Assembly: GCF_001039355.2 (NCBI RefSeq)
Contig: NW_019773548.1
Coordinates: forward strand, 191,647-253,646
Direction: 5' to 3'
DNA: 62,000 bases
DNA from: Lingula anatina
Taxonomy: Eukaryota; Brachiopoda; Lingulata; Lingulida; Lingulidae
Shown: piece by piece, positions 24,931-38,200 of the stretch
How the letters are laid out: every line of letters starts with the position of its first letter
How positions within the stretch are numbered: position 1 is the stretch's first letter
Position numbers and translations under genes: made by a program
The notes under the pieces: generated by a model
The model's input: the letters and a program-made list of their open reading frames with translations, nothing else
The model's database searches: none
What the model was told of the DNA's origin: nothing

Positions 24931-25388
24931 CTTTTTTAACAAAACTTTTATTATATTACAAACCAAATGACAGGTATATGCATAACAACTACGACTTCAG
25001 ACTAGTTGAATTTCTTTTACACCCGTATCTTGGCTATTTGTCACAGCTGTCTTACATTTTTCATTGAACTCATCTAGCACGGAGTATCTTGAAAATCACA
25101 CACCTCTGTCCACATGCGTTAGAAAATAGTACTGAATATTTACCACTTATGTAGGCTTCTTTAAGATATGATTAATTTGAATAAAATATTGTTGCTTTAA
25201 GCATAATCTCCAATAATCAAAATACAATTCACTTGGGATTCTATTTTGTTTTAAATGTATATATTCCCAATTAAATACATAACGTGTTACTACGCCCCTT
25301 TTCTTCATTAACACATGCTGCCATCTATCCTAAATTTTGAGCCCAGCGCCTCTAGCTTTCATCCGGGCACTTCATCACTGCTAAGAAA
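24931..25388. promoter_or_regulatory. Shared upstream region of RNF13 and the Na+/K+-ATPase beta gene
   Basis: The two genes diverge from here: the RNF13 leader exon on the minus strand ends near 24930, and the ATPase beta start codon is at 25389. No TATA box was found at the expected place. A pyrimidine-rich stretch (CCTCTAGCTTTCATCC, about 25348-25363) precedes the ATPase beta ATG. Confidence 0.4.
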
Positions 25389-28300
25389 ATGGCGTCCACA
25401 GAGGTGACTTACGTTCCACCGCCTTCCAAAAAGACTGGGCCGGCCAAGAAAATCGAATCTTTGAGAAAATTTTTGTGGAATCCAGCCCGCAAAGAGTTCT
25501 TGGGACGTGATGGATGGAGTTGGGGTAAGATGGCACTATCAGATTATGCAGAAAATTAACTTGAAGTTTATCAGAATGGCAGTTGCAAGCGAACATTTGC
25601 ATCTCAGTTGAAAATGTGCGATTGCGAAATCGCGACCATATCGCCACTCCTGCAACACTGGCACTCATCATGTTGCACAGTTTTGAATTTTGGGCAGTAT
25701 GGAAATAGAATTTATAATATAATTGCATTATGATCGCGGCTATGGGCTGCATGAAGTGCATTTTTCTTTAAAACATTATAATGCATTATAACTTATGATA
25801 GAATGGAAGGAGGCAGGTCATTAATTTAAAGTCAGACCTGCTGCATGCCTTTTAAATCGTATGCATAAAAAAAGGTGTTTCTCATCATCCTGCATGGAAT
25901 GCAATCACATCTGAAGAAAAATAACGAAAAGTTGCTGAAGTATGTTAAACTTAATACAACTAAATTTGCAAAGAATTAAAGAAACACTTGAAAATCCCAG
26001 GAAGCAGGAGACAAGCTGCAAATGCCCCAGTTTATATACAAAAAAACTTTTTTTTTGTGTAACTCATTAATTTTTTCAATCATTTCTTTTTAACTACCAT
26101 TTTGTAGTATAATGTGGTTTTCCCAAATCATAATGTCAAAATTTCTGTCCCCTCCCCCAAATAAATGAATAATAATAAATAAAGATAATACCAAAAAAAT
26201 TAACTGTTAGAAAACTGTTAAAAGTCATCCCATAAATTGACAAATGTAAGGTGAAATAGTTGACTGACAGACAAAGTTGACACAAAATACAACCTTCTTG
26301 TCATGTTTGCAGGTCGCATTGGTTTGTTCTATTTGATCTTCTACTCTGGACTGGCTGGTTTCTTTGCCATCAACCTGTCAGTGTTCATCTACACCTTGGA
26401 CAAGGACACACCCAGGCTTTCTGGAGATTCTAGTATAACAACCAACTTTCCTGGTAAGTAATCTGGATAAAATGACTGCTAATGACTCATTGTATAAAGC
26501 TTAGAAATTGAGTTTTTATTATTATTATTTTTTAAAATAAATATTATTAGTATGTTGAAGCCATTGTGAACTCACCTTGGTGACTTTTTTTTTGGAGGGG
26601 GGGGTGGGGTGAAATTACAAATCAAAAGTTAATGTGATTTGACAAGTACTGTGATGTTGATTTACTTGTGATGCAGAAAAAAGTGTATACTTATGTGATG
26701 TTGCATACAGAGAGTACACAATATTTCACTATTTATGTCAAATGACATCTTAAGTTAGATATTTGATAAGTAATAAATGTGTGTTGAACTTGTCTCTGCA
26801 GCATCTGAAACTGTATTTGGAAAATAACTTTTAAAATTATTTGGGAGATGAAAAAAATTAGTAAATAAAAAACAAAAGAAGAACTGGTGTGTTTCTAGGG
26901 ACAACAGCATTTTAATCTACATATGCTGTTTAGGACAGAGCACTTGGATCAGTGTTTGTTGATGGTATGATTTTGTAGGGAAAGCGGAAGGCTGTGGCTC
27001 ACAAAAGGGCAAAATTATTTTTAAAAAATCCATGTAAACTTTCTAAATAACTGTTTTTACCTGCTCAATGAAATAAACAATTTTTGTCTTTGATATGACT
27101 GAGAGAGACTTAGATAGACTGTACCTTGGGAGGGAGTCGGGGATATTAAATTTTTTCAGGAAAATAGTTTTTTTGTCCTTAAAAAGGTGTTGTGCTCTAT
27201 ATAGAGAAACAAGTCATTTGTATATGAACATTTTCCATATGCCTCTATGCTGAAAATCCATCATCATCCTGATGATGACAGATACTCTATAACCTTTCAA
27301 GAAACTTTGTGGAGGTTATATTATCAAACATCTGGTTGATGTACATAATGAGACATAGATACATTTAAAAATCCATTACTTGATTTACTTTGTAAGCCAG
27401 TAGATTATTATTTTGTCATGTTCACAAACATGTTTTGATGAACTGTGTAACTTAAGATACAGGTCAGGGATAAGTTTTGTATTACGTGTAATTTGGTGTT
27501 CTATGGAAATGGCTCCAGCAAGGAAAAACCTTGAAAATCCATCTATTGCTGCGCTAGAGTTCCTGTGATCAATAAATGTTCTCTTAATGTAAAGTTAATC
27601 TGTGTCTGTCACTTTTGCTGCCAACCTTGCCTTGTAGGGTATACAGCAGAACGAACACAGTGAAAGGAAATCAATAGGGAGAATTTTTATGGAGTGGAGA
27701 TTGGTTGAGCACAGCAGATAATACGTGCACTTAATCTATTGCCAGAGGTGTGAACAAAGGGTAAATGTAGGAAGACAGCGGCTAAAAGATGACTCTTTCT
27801 TATATAAAATTTTCTTTATAGGGTACAAATGCCTTTTCACACAGTATATGTGTGAGGTGGGGGTGGGGTTAAGTAAAAGAAAAAATTGATTGCTTTTCTC
27901 CTGCTGTCTGACCTTTAGAAGTGCGAGTTACAAGGGTGTTGCGAACAAAAATGATTACTTGACAACCTTGGGTCTGAGCCCATGCCAGTATATGAGATGC
28001 TTGGTAAAAACTGAAGCCTAGTGTTGAATAGCAATTGAAGGAAATGATTTTTTCCATTTGATTTCCTTTTTTTGCTTTAAAAGCAAGGTCAACTATGAAG
28101 TGCCTTTTTTTTTTTTTTTGGGGGGTGCTAAACAGTCTTAAGTGTTTATGGCCTTGTTTGGTTGCAAGCATTTATTACTGATATACCAGACTATCTGTCA
28201 ACAACAAATACTTGATACAGTATTAGATGTAGATAATCTCAGATTTAGGTGTTACTGATTTTATTCAGTGGTAGACTATGGGTGTGTTCCCAGAGATTAA

Positions 28301-29541
28301 GATTTAGATCGACCTAACTCGCTGGGGGTTAACGCTAAATTGCAGTCAGCTGAGCGCGCAAAATAGTTAATTACCCCCCTTACAGCTTTTAGTAGGTGGG
28401 ACAGACGCTTAAACCGGCTAAGCTGACAGTAATCTAGTGAAACTCCCCACAGGGGGTAGATCGATCTAAAATCTATGGAAATGGGGTCTATGAAATATAA
28501 AATGAAAGGAGAGAGAGCGGCCGGGAGAATTAAGAGAAAGTTGAAAATACACAAAATGGTGAAGGAGGAATTCAACAATTAATTTGGTGTTCTACCTAGG
28601 AAATTTGCCAAAATAGGGAAAAACGCGTCACTCTTTATCTCCTGAACATTCCACATTTCTAGATAAAGATATTCACTTATTGTGTTTCAGGTATTGGGTT
28701 CAGGCCAATTCCTGACATCCGGACCACGCTGATTCGTTTTGAGCAGGGCAAGCCTTCTACTTACAAGGCCTATGTGGACCATATCCAAGCAACTTTAAGA
28801 GGTGAGTAATTGTTTTTAGGTCAAATGGTTTTTTGAGGGTGGGGGCATATCCAGGCTTTGATATGAGTACTTAGTTTTGAACCTGGTATATCTAGGCTAT
28901 GGTTTGAGTATATGTCTTAAAACCAAGGGATGAGGGATTTGGGGAGGGGGAGGGGGGGAAAGGAGATGGGAAAGAAGACTGTAATATCCAGTTACAATAA
29001 AATTGTCTCATCTTTCAACAGATTGGAGAAAAAGATAAGACCTGAGTATCCAAAAAATCCTCAAATAATGCCACACTTTAGTTCATAGTAACCAAATCAT
29101 GTGATCTTAATTTATTGTTAACAGCTTAAATTTTCAGATTTTTAAGATTTGGAAATGTCATCAAGCACAATCGTAAAGTTAACATATAAAAATGTCTCTT
29201 AAATTCAGATTATGAAAACGATCGCCAGGAGAGCGAACAGTTTGACAGCTGCCAGTCCACACGTCCCCGCGACAAGATCTGTAAGTTCTTGGTGGATGAC
29301 CTTGGTGAGGAGTGTACTTACAGAAAAGACTTTGGTTATGATTTAGGCAAGCCATGCATATTGCTCAAGATCAATAAGGTGAGAAAAGCATGATGTTTTT
29401 ATTTATTTGTTGTTTGAGGACAAGGTGAGCTCAGAGAGGTTGTGAGAAAGATGATAAAAAAAGTAGATGTGTATGGGAAAGAAGTGTTAGTAAGATGACA
29501 TCTTTGATATAGCTGTTCACAACTTTTACTAGTAACTGCTT

Positions 29542-29586
<45 letters not shown>

Positions 29587-30870
29587 TTTTTACCCTAAAA
29601 ATACATATCTCTCTTCATTATAACCTTCATGCATGATCTCAAATTATGACAACAATGTTTTACAATCATTGAAGATAAAGTAAATCAGACTGTATGTATT
29701 CAGATTATGAACAATGCAAAATCCCAATACATAAACCAGCCTGACCCTAGAAAAGGCACAACCTGTAAAGGTTATATATTGTGTGTGTGTGTGTGTGTTA
29801 TTTCAGCTGTTTGGCTGGGAGCCTGAGATGTACACCCCAGGGTCTGATGAAGCCAGTGGTATACAGAACAGCACAGGGGTGTCCCTCACTGAGGACAATG
29901 TACAGGTGTACTGCGAGGGAGAGGTGGGTTTTCTTGACTGACTGGCTGGACAGTTTACACTTTTTAACAGGCTGCTGGAGTAGCGTTAACACTCGCCAAT
30001 TTAGCCAAATGCTAAAAACTGACTTTAATTGGCTAAACAAAATGGACTTTTTAAAGTCAAATTATAACCATTTGGATAACAAATTGACAAAAAAGTGGTG
30101 ATTTGGGTAAGGGAAAAAATTCCTGGCACTACCCCAGACAGGCTTGCTGACAGAAGTTGTTTTTCATTGGTGTAGATGTCAGACATGATTTTTTCCCCCC
30201 CCCCCCCCCCCCCTCTTCCACTCTAAAGGATATTGCATTTTTTTTCTCACCTGAAGTTGCTGCTAGGACCCTAAGGCCACTGAGCCTTTTTTCCAGCTTT
30301 TCCAAAATCATGTCTGATCTGTCAACATGAAAAGATGATCATGGTTTTATACCACTACATATATGAATATTCATGCATACTTAGTACGTTTCAAAATGTC
30401 AGATGTCAAAAAATACAAAGTGATAATACAAAAATACTTTTATGTATTGAAAGTAACAATGGAAGACATCTTTTAGCAATTTTCTTTACAGACTACACTG
30501 AATTTTTACCAGCTGAAAAAAAGTCATTAATTCAGTATTCTTTTCAACAAGCATATTTATCAGATTTTGTCATTAGTCAGTTATTTTAAAGCTGTAAATG
30601 TGATATTCCTTTCAGAACCCAGCTGACAGAGAGAACATAGGTCCTATCGTATACTATCCTAGTGCAGGCTTTCACAAGAAATACTTCCCATTCACAAACC
30701 AGGAGGGCTACCGACAGCCTATCGTCATGGCGCAGTTCACCAAGCCCCAGGCTGGACGCCTCATTCAGGTGGTGTGCAAACTGGTCGCCAAAAATATTCC
30801 AAACGAGGAACGTCAGCTGGATAGCATGCACAAGGAGGGAAGTGTTCACTTTGAGCTTCTAGTAGACTAA
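25389..30870 (+). CDS. ATP1B: Sodium/potassium-transporting ATPase subunit beta
   Basis: Six exons join in one frame to 309 residues: 25389-25524, 26313-26453, 28691-28801, 29209-29378, 29807-29923 and 30616-30870. The subunit is a type II membrane protein that chaperones the catalytic alpha subunit to the plasma membrane and modulates K+ affinity. Visible parts: a cytoplasmic N-terminus with the family motif EFLGRDGWSWG, a membrane span (about 48-73, GLFYLIFYSGLAGFFAIN), and an ectodomain with exactly six cysteines (SCQST, KICKF, EECTY, KPCIL, VYCEG, VVCKL), enough for the three conserved disulfides. There is also one N-glycosylation site (QNSTG), the typical IGFRP, GKPCILLKINK and the C-terminal VHFELLVD. 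All junctions obey GT-AG and phase. The length is normal for the family, and the gene looks intact. It shares an upstream region with RNF13 and converges on COG3. Confidence 0.97.
28281..28488. mobile_element. MITE with GGTGTGTTCCCAGAGATT ends, in an ATPase beta intron
   Basis: The ends are imperfect inverted repeats (TTCCCAGAGATTAAGATTTAG on the left in part; TTTCCATAGATTTTAGATCG from the right, reversed), and the interior contains the TAGATCGA motif near both ends. The same element occurs in opposite orientation at 36552-36768. Flanking CTATG on both sides may be a target duplication. There is no open frame. Confidence 0.6.
30180..30316. mobile_element. Short inverted-repeat element with a poly-C core
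   Basis: CAGACATGATTTT at 30180-30192 is matched exactly in reverse complement at 30304-30316, enclosing a run of about 17 Cs, in the last intron of the ATPase beta gene. It is too short to code and could be a MITE or a chance hairpin. Confidence 0.4.
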
Positions 30871-33740
30871 CAGTGGATAACCTTTAGGAACTTACTTTCT
30901 TAATTTTTTTCAAATTGGAATTTTAAAGTAGATTGATATTTGGTGGAAAGATAATTTTTTGGGTCGGCTCCAGGAGGAAAATTTGAAATAGAAAGGTTTT
31001 AGTCCCGCACAGCATCTGACCTGCAGTGAAAGCAACTGGTCCCAGTGATATAACTCAAGAGAATTAGATTATGATGGCCTAGTTTTAGGAGCTTTTGACC
31101 TAATTTAGCACAAGTAGGTCAAAAAGGGTCTATTTCTAGGTCAAATTGACCTAGTTTATGGGGAAAGAGTTGTTTTTTTAAAAACATAATTTCTTTCTTG
31201 TACTTGACAATATCAGTTATCTAACAAAGAAAAAAAAAAACGCTGCAGGTTCTTGTATATAGTGTATGATTATTTTCTATATTTGTTGAACCTATCACAA
31301 TGCAACTGTTGCTCTGTGCATTAATGATGAAGTAGACTGTGCATTGTGTCATAATATATAATGTAGCTCAGACCTAATGTGTCATCTTTGTATCTCCGTA
31401 TACCACAGTTCCTTAGGCTTGGTAGGCTGTACTTATCTAAATAATATAAATCCCGGTTTCTTGTGGAACAGACAAGGGATGAGGACGCTTAGGTTTGAGA
31501 TATGATTTAAGTATCATATACAAAGGAAGGGGAAAAGAAACCCTGCTCAGCAGCTTTTGTTTCACTGGACGCACATAGGCACTCTCTTACACTGAACTTC
31601 TCCCGCACAAAAGTGTTGGGATATGAAAGCTTTTTTTGCATGACTTTTTTTTTCCTTCAGTCATATCATCACTGCCCTTTATAGTGTTCTATAGTATTAT
31701 CTGCCTGTTTTACCGAATTATTATGATTATGCTTATATTCGCTTTCGTCTTCTGTATGGTTGTGTTATTCGTTATATGTAGGGCTCTTTATTGTCTTGTC
31801 TCTGATTAAATTTTAGCAAAAAAAGTGTTATCTTTTCCTGTCCCTGAAGCCATTTTCCAGCCACTTTTATTAGGCTTTAAGGTGTTTATGATTAATATTG
31901 TTTAGTCACTACTAATGCCAATAAGTAATAATTCAGTAGTGTTTGCTGGATATAACTATGCATTGATGTAGTCTTGTTATATTTAGGTCAGTGCGACCTA
32001 CTTCACACTGCATCAATGTTCTTTATTGAGCATGTATTGTTACACCTATTAGCAATTTTGAGGCATATACAAGTTTATAAACGTAATGTAAATGTACATT
32101 TATCCTCTGCAGGTACGTGATCATAAAAAAAATTATTTCTTAAAAAGTGTCAATTTTTATGTTAAATATTTAGTGTGATCAGAGTTGGGAATTTTGAAAT
32201 TCTGTTTTTAAGGAAGTGTCATTGAAACTGGAAATATTGTTAGACAAGTGGTGGAAGTGATGCTTAACCAGTTACTATCATTCGGGTCAAGTTTGTAGTG
32301 ATGCTTTATCCATGCTGAGATTAAGATTGACCCCAAATTGAGGCAATATACTCACAATAGTCCGTCATGTAACAAATATCCTACTTCCTTGTCCTTAAAT
32401 AGTTCTTTGCCTATCAAGTATTTTATTCATTTATTTGTGTTTTGCATATCAAGAGTGGTAGCTCTAAATCAACATTTTTCTGGAGAGCTGATTTTCACTG
32501 GATCACATCCCAGCATTTAACTCTTTAAGGAATTGCTTGAATTCACCCCCACCCCCAAACCCTTGCCGTGAACCAGTCCTGTCTCTGAAATGTAAGCCTT
32601 CATTACAAAGGTCTTGTTGAAATGGTAATTAGTGTTTGTAATGTAGCACTGGCCTTTACCATTTCAATATTCATGTCACAATGGTGTAATTATTTGTTAC
32701 TCAAAATATGTCTAACCTTATTGTCAGATTTCATGTGTCATGTTAAATGACTTACACGCATTTGAACCCGGTTGGATTTTATTTATTTATTTATTTAATT
32801 TTTTTTTTCAAATAGATTTTCATCATTAATTGGTGTAATGTGATGGTGTCTTTTTAGCAATTTATGTATTTCAACATGTACAAATCCTTGTTAACTGGTA
32901 AGTCATTCTAGCTAAGACCATTAAATGTCCTTATAAGGATAACTGTAAGACTCCTAAACCAATTGTGCTAGCTGGATCGGTCTTACTCTGCGGGGCTTCT
33001 CCCCAAAGTGCTTTTAGCGTAATCAGCTTAATCATCTGGCATGCCCCCTTGAGTAACTAGGGGGTAATAGACTGTTGTTAATAAACCCCCTTACGGCAGG
33101 AGCATGTGTGCTGGACATTTAACCTGCTCACAATGAATGCAATTTAGCGAAAATCCCCTTAGTTAGATTGTTCCAGCTAGTGCGATGGGTTTATGGGAAC
33201 ACTCCCTAAGATTACAACATATTGGACCAGCTGTACTGTTAGATAGACCATTTTAACCAGCCTGTTCACAAATAATTGTTAAAAATCATTTGTGTTATGT
33301 AAAAGTTTGTTGTGTGTCTAAGTTGAGAAAACGATTGACCTCCACTAGAATGATAGAAAAATCACTAATAATTCATTAAGATGAGATAAAATTTTGTGTG
33401 CAAATTGGTAGACAAATGTTATATGTTGGTTCATATCTTATACTCACACACAACATACACATACACACACTAGGATGTGCAGGAGAATGCTTCCAAGACT
33501 GTTCACAATGTAGGAACCACAGGAGAACTCTTCTCTATCCTGACTGAGTGTATGGATTTGCCATAACTGGCATGATTATCTCTAGTGCTAAACAGTGTAA
33601 TACTGGGGTCCTGGGGGACTACACCGCAGGATCCCGGGCTCAGATGTTTTTTTGTGTGAGTATATTGAATGTGTACAATTAGTTTTTAAAGTTGAATTTG
33701 TACAATGAAAAGCACCAATAAAAATGATTACTGGAGAGAA
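30871..33740 (+). other. Probable 3' UTR of the ATPase beta gene
   Basis: After the TAA at 30868-30870 there is no further gene before the convergent COG3. AATAAA signals occur on the plus strand, including one near 33716 (CCAATAAAAATG). A MITE-like element sits at about 32930-33210. The exact mRNA end is not determinable. Confidence 0.4.
32930..33210. mobile_element. MITE related to the GGGNGTGTTCCCA family
   Basis: Inverted repeats AAACCAATTGTGCTAGCTGG (32957) and, from the right end reversed, AAACCCATCGCACTAGCTGG (about 33191) enclose about 190 bases. Outside the right repeat the sequence GGGAGTGTTCCCA (reversed) resembles the ends of the elements at 28281 and 36552. Interior blocks of CCCCTT and AGGGGG also recall those copies. 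Confidence 0.5.
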
Positions 33741-34049
33741 GGTGGAATTTTGTTTTTCTGTGAAGGTCTGAAATCTGAAAAAAAAAAAAAAAAATTTCTG
33801 GCCCCTGTTTCTCAAAAAAAACTCCAGTTTCCTGACAGAGTTTGGTTACTAACGTAATTAAGTCCGTATATATCACTTAGTCCCGTTTCATGAAAAATCT
33901 GAAAGGCTGCTGTTTTTTTCCTTAGCTGCTAGTTGGCGAGGCCTAGCCCCCTCGGGAGCTACCCCTGGTCATCAAAACATTCCCAAAAATGAAAACCTCA
34001 TAAAAACTTCAAATTTAAAGAAAAATAATTCAATGATACAATGAAGATA

Positions 34050-35243
34050 TATTCCAAAATTTTATTTGTATAGAAATCCCTTTGTACATCATAACCTTCA
34101 ATTCCACAAAACGGACGTAAACTATTATAATAAATACTATCAACATTAACCATTTGCCATTGTGCCTGTAAACCAGTGACTTGCTTTTAAAGCTCTTAAT
34201 ATACCACTTGGCATAAATATACCCACTGCATCAAGTTTTAATAGAACCATTCTATTAAATATGTGCTCCACAGGAAAAATAATAAATCCTTTCTTTTCTC
34301 CACAGATTTTGTGCAAAAACTCTTAAAGTTGGGTCCTCATTTCCAGTTTTGATAAAAGCACCAGACAGAGTGACAGCATAGCTGTTAGTAATCAATGTCT
34401 AACCCAACAATTATGTCCAGATTAAATATCTTACACATGCCTTGTGACTATCCACATTTCTAAGGAACTGCACGTACGACTGCCCATTAACAAGCTTAGG
34501 CCTGGACTTAAAAGAACCTATTACAGAAATGGACTCATTTTGTAAAATGTTAGAAGATTATTGAAACTGTTTCAATTTGTGGTCTATTGCTCTCTAGATA
34601 TCTACTACCTGCAAGCAAAATTTCACAATTATGCCAGCACAACTGTGACAAATTGTATTATCCTCCCCTCTTCTTCCTCCAAGTATCAAAACAGTTGACC
34701 ACACATAAATTTAATTCTATGTCAACCAGCAATTACACGAGACAAAGAAACTTCTGACAGCACATCAAACGTGACAAAAGTTGAAACAGAAATAAAACGA
34801 TCATTTTCTTCAAATTCATCACAACTGATTGAAGAGAATGTCCGTGCAAATATTGCAATTTCAATCCTGAGTACATTAGCATGGTTTTGGTAGATGCTGC
34901 ATTCTTCCATGTGATAAAATGTACATATTAAGTTACGTTTTGGTGTTCAACCATCCTTCTTAACTGTCCTCTAAGAAGACTGTGTATTAGAAAATAAGAA
35001 TGGAGCTTTGGTGTTATGGCTACCCAGCACAAATATATTGATTCCCCCAATATGACCCACATAAGCAAATGTATCTGATATTCATTAATCTTATAACCTA
35101 TTTTATTCATAAAATATGAAGGAGAAAAGCCAGTTTTCAACATACAGACTTTGCACCAAAGTTCATCTCCACTCAAAAATGAACAAAAAAAAAAAAAAAA
35201 GTTCCAAGCTCATGCTTTGGTTTGTATGTCAATGTAAAGGTCA
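34050..35243 (-). other. Probable COG3 3' UTR
   Basis: This lies downstream, on the minus strand, of the COG3 stop codon (35244-35246). A minus-strand AATAAA near 34065 is a candidate polyadenylation signal, which would place the ends of COG3 and the ATPase beta gene about 300 bases apart. No coding gene is seen. Confidence 0.4.
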
Positions 35244-38200
35244 TCAAGGTGTCATCTTCATCACCAAATTTATCTGAAAAAAGGAGAAATAATTCTTTGA
35301 GAATTTCAGTCCAATAATAACGTCATTTACATGCCTTCACTTGTTTAATCTAAGGCCCTTTTCACATTGAGTGGAGTACTTCAGGGATACAGTGTGTATA
35401 CTTTGTTAGGTCCCAACATTTTATAATAATGATAATAATAATTTCAAAACCTCAATATTCCAATATAGCCAGTCATATATTGTGGCATGTAAATGATAAT
35501 GAAATGTTAAATTCATTTACTCCACAATAACATCCCAGTTTTTACTTAATTCCTGTTATGGGAGACGGACCAGACAAATGACATTTTTATAGCCTATAGC
35601 ATGAAAATTAAAAACGATTCCTATAAAGAAAACTCATACTCACCTGATCAAGTGAAGGACATCCAATGATCTGTTGATCTTCTTCTGAATAGTTCTCACT
35701 GAGAATTGTGTGAAGCTGCTGGAAAGCATGCTGGATATTGACCTGAAATATCAACACAAAATTAGGTCACTGAAATCTACATTATTATTGAGAAATAGGT
35801 CAAAGTAGCCTATTTTTGTCACTTGGCAATAGCATGGAGTTGTTGGAAGGGATGTTGAAAAATCATTATTTCATTTAATTACTTAGAAACAGAAAACAGT
35901 CATCTATTTTTCAGTTAGTCCATTTAAAGGCATGTTGAAAAAAAAAACCTTGCACACGTTTCGTGTCCTCATTGCCTATTTCATTCATACTTTGATTGCT
36001 TTTCAGAAAATGTGCTCTGTGACCCTATTGGCTATTTCATACATACTTTGATTGGTTTAAAGAGAATGTGTTCTGTGTCTCTATTGGCCAGATAGAGCAT
36101 CATGCTTTTCTGTATACTTGGTATTTTCTGTTTCAGGTGTTTGTAGGTCTGTGTCACTGCTTCGTGGACTTTCTCAGGGCCGGCAAAAGGCTGTTGTCTT
36201 AGAGAAATCTTCTGCCCAGTGTCCCCTTGGCCATGTTTTACTATCACCTCAGCCTGGGGAAAAAAATCAAAATCCAGTTAAGTTCAATACATCTTGCAGG
36301 GATTGATACAGAGATATTTTCTGACAGTCTTTCAAATGATCTGTGTTGACCTACCCTCCATTATTTACCATCTCTCAAGTTCTTGCAGAAAAAAAAAGAT
36401 GCCCGTCAGTGTTAACTAGAAAAATTCTGACCATCTTTCAGATGACCCAGAAGACAGCTTCCATCTGCCCTTGCTTTGTAGCAAAATTTAAATAAGCTTT
36501 CTTACCCACATATATTGTATGATCATTCAATGAGAAGTTCTCTGTCTTTAAGGGCATATTCCCATAGATTTTAGATCGATCTATCCCCGTGGGGAGTCTC
36601 ACTAGATTACTGTCAGATAATCTGGCTTAAATGTCCGTCCCGCCTACTACAAGCTGTAAGGGGTTAATTAACTTTCGTGCCCGCTCGGCTGACAGCTATT
36701 TAGCGTGAACCCCCAGGGAGTTAGGTCAATCTAAAGTAGATCGATCTAATCTCTGGAAATGGGGTCTAAGCTGTCATGTCACTTAAGTTTAATATAGCAA
36801 TTTTTATTTTATTCGAATTTTAAAATATATATATACTACAGTTGCTGAATAAATCTTTACTTACTTCAACTTGACAAGTACATACATTTCAAATTCTGTA
36901 TAATAATGAAAAGTGTGTAACCACAGGAATTGGTTACATTTTTAGATGGGTAATTTAAAACACTCATTTTAATATCAAATGCACCCACCTTGGTGAGAAA
37001 AGAGTGCAGTGGGCCTGCCACTGTGTCTGACACATAGCGTATGAAATCCTCGCAACTTTTCTTTAGCTGTGTGTCCACTTCACGCTTTNTATAGCCAGTC
37101 ATATATTGTGGCATGTAAATGATAATGAAATGTTAAATTCATTTACTCCACAATAACATCCCAGTTTTTACTTAATTCCTGTTATGGGAGACGGACCAGA
37201 CAAATGACATTTTTATAGCCTATAGCATGAAAATTAAAAACGATTCCTATAAAGAAAACTCATACTCACCTGATCAAGTGAAGGACATCCAATGATCTGT
37301 TGATCTTCTTCTGAATAGTTCTCACTGAGAATTGTGTGAAGCTGCTGGAAAGCATGCTGGATATTGACCTGAAATATCAACACAAAATTAGGTCACTGAA
37401 ATCTACATTATTATTGAGAAATAGGTCAAAGTAGCCTATTTTTGTCACTTGGCAATAGCATGGAGTTGTTGGAAGGGATGTTGAAAAATCATTATTTCAT
37501 TTAATTACTTAGAAACAGAAAACAGTCATCTATTTTTCAGTTAGTCCATTTAAAGGCATGTTGAAAAAAAAAACCTTGCACACGTTTCGTGTCCTCATTG
37601 CCTATTTCATTCATACTTTGATTGCTTTTCAGAAAATGTGCTCTGTGACCCTATTGGCTATTTCATACATACTTTGATTGGTTTAAAGAGAATGTGTTCT
37701 GTGTCTCTATTGGCCAGATAGAGCATCATGCTTTTCTGTATACTTGGTATTTTCTGTTTCAGGTGTTTGTAGGTCTGTGTCACTGCTTCGTGGACTTTCT
37801 CAGGGCCGGCAAAAGGCTGTTGTCTTAGAGAAATCTTCTGCCCAGTGTCCCCTTGGCCATGTTTTACTATCACCTCAGCCTGGGGAAAAAAATCAAAATC
37901 CAGTTAAGTTCAATACATCTTGCAGGGATTGATACAGAGATATTTTCTGACAGTCTTTCAAATGATCTGTGTTGACCTACCCTCCATTATTTACCATCTC
38001 TCAAGTTCTTGCAGAAAAAAAAAGATGCCCGTCAGTGTTAACTAGAAAAATTCTGACCATCTTTCAGATGACCCAGAAGACAGCTTCCATCTGCCCTTGC
38101 TTTGTAGCAAAATTTAAATAAGCTTTCTTACCCACATATATTGTATGATCATTCAATGAGAAGTTCTCTGTCTTTAAGGGCATATTCCCATAGATTTTAG

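Larger units (their letters stand above)
35461..37088. repeat. Left copy of an exact 1.63 kb COG3 duplication
   Basis: Identical, as far as I compared, to 37090-38716 with an offset of 1626 bases and separated by a single N (37089). It contains COG3 exons 35742-35644 and 36253-36047 and a truncated 37088-36989. Exact identity and the N argue for a false assembly duplication. Confidence 0.85.
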
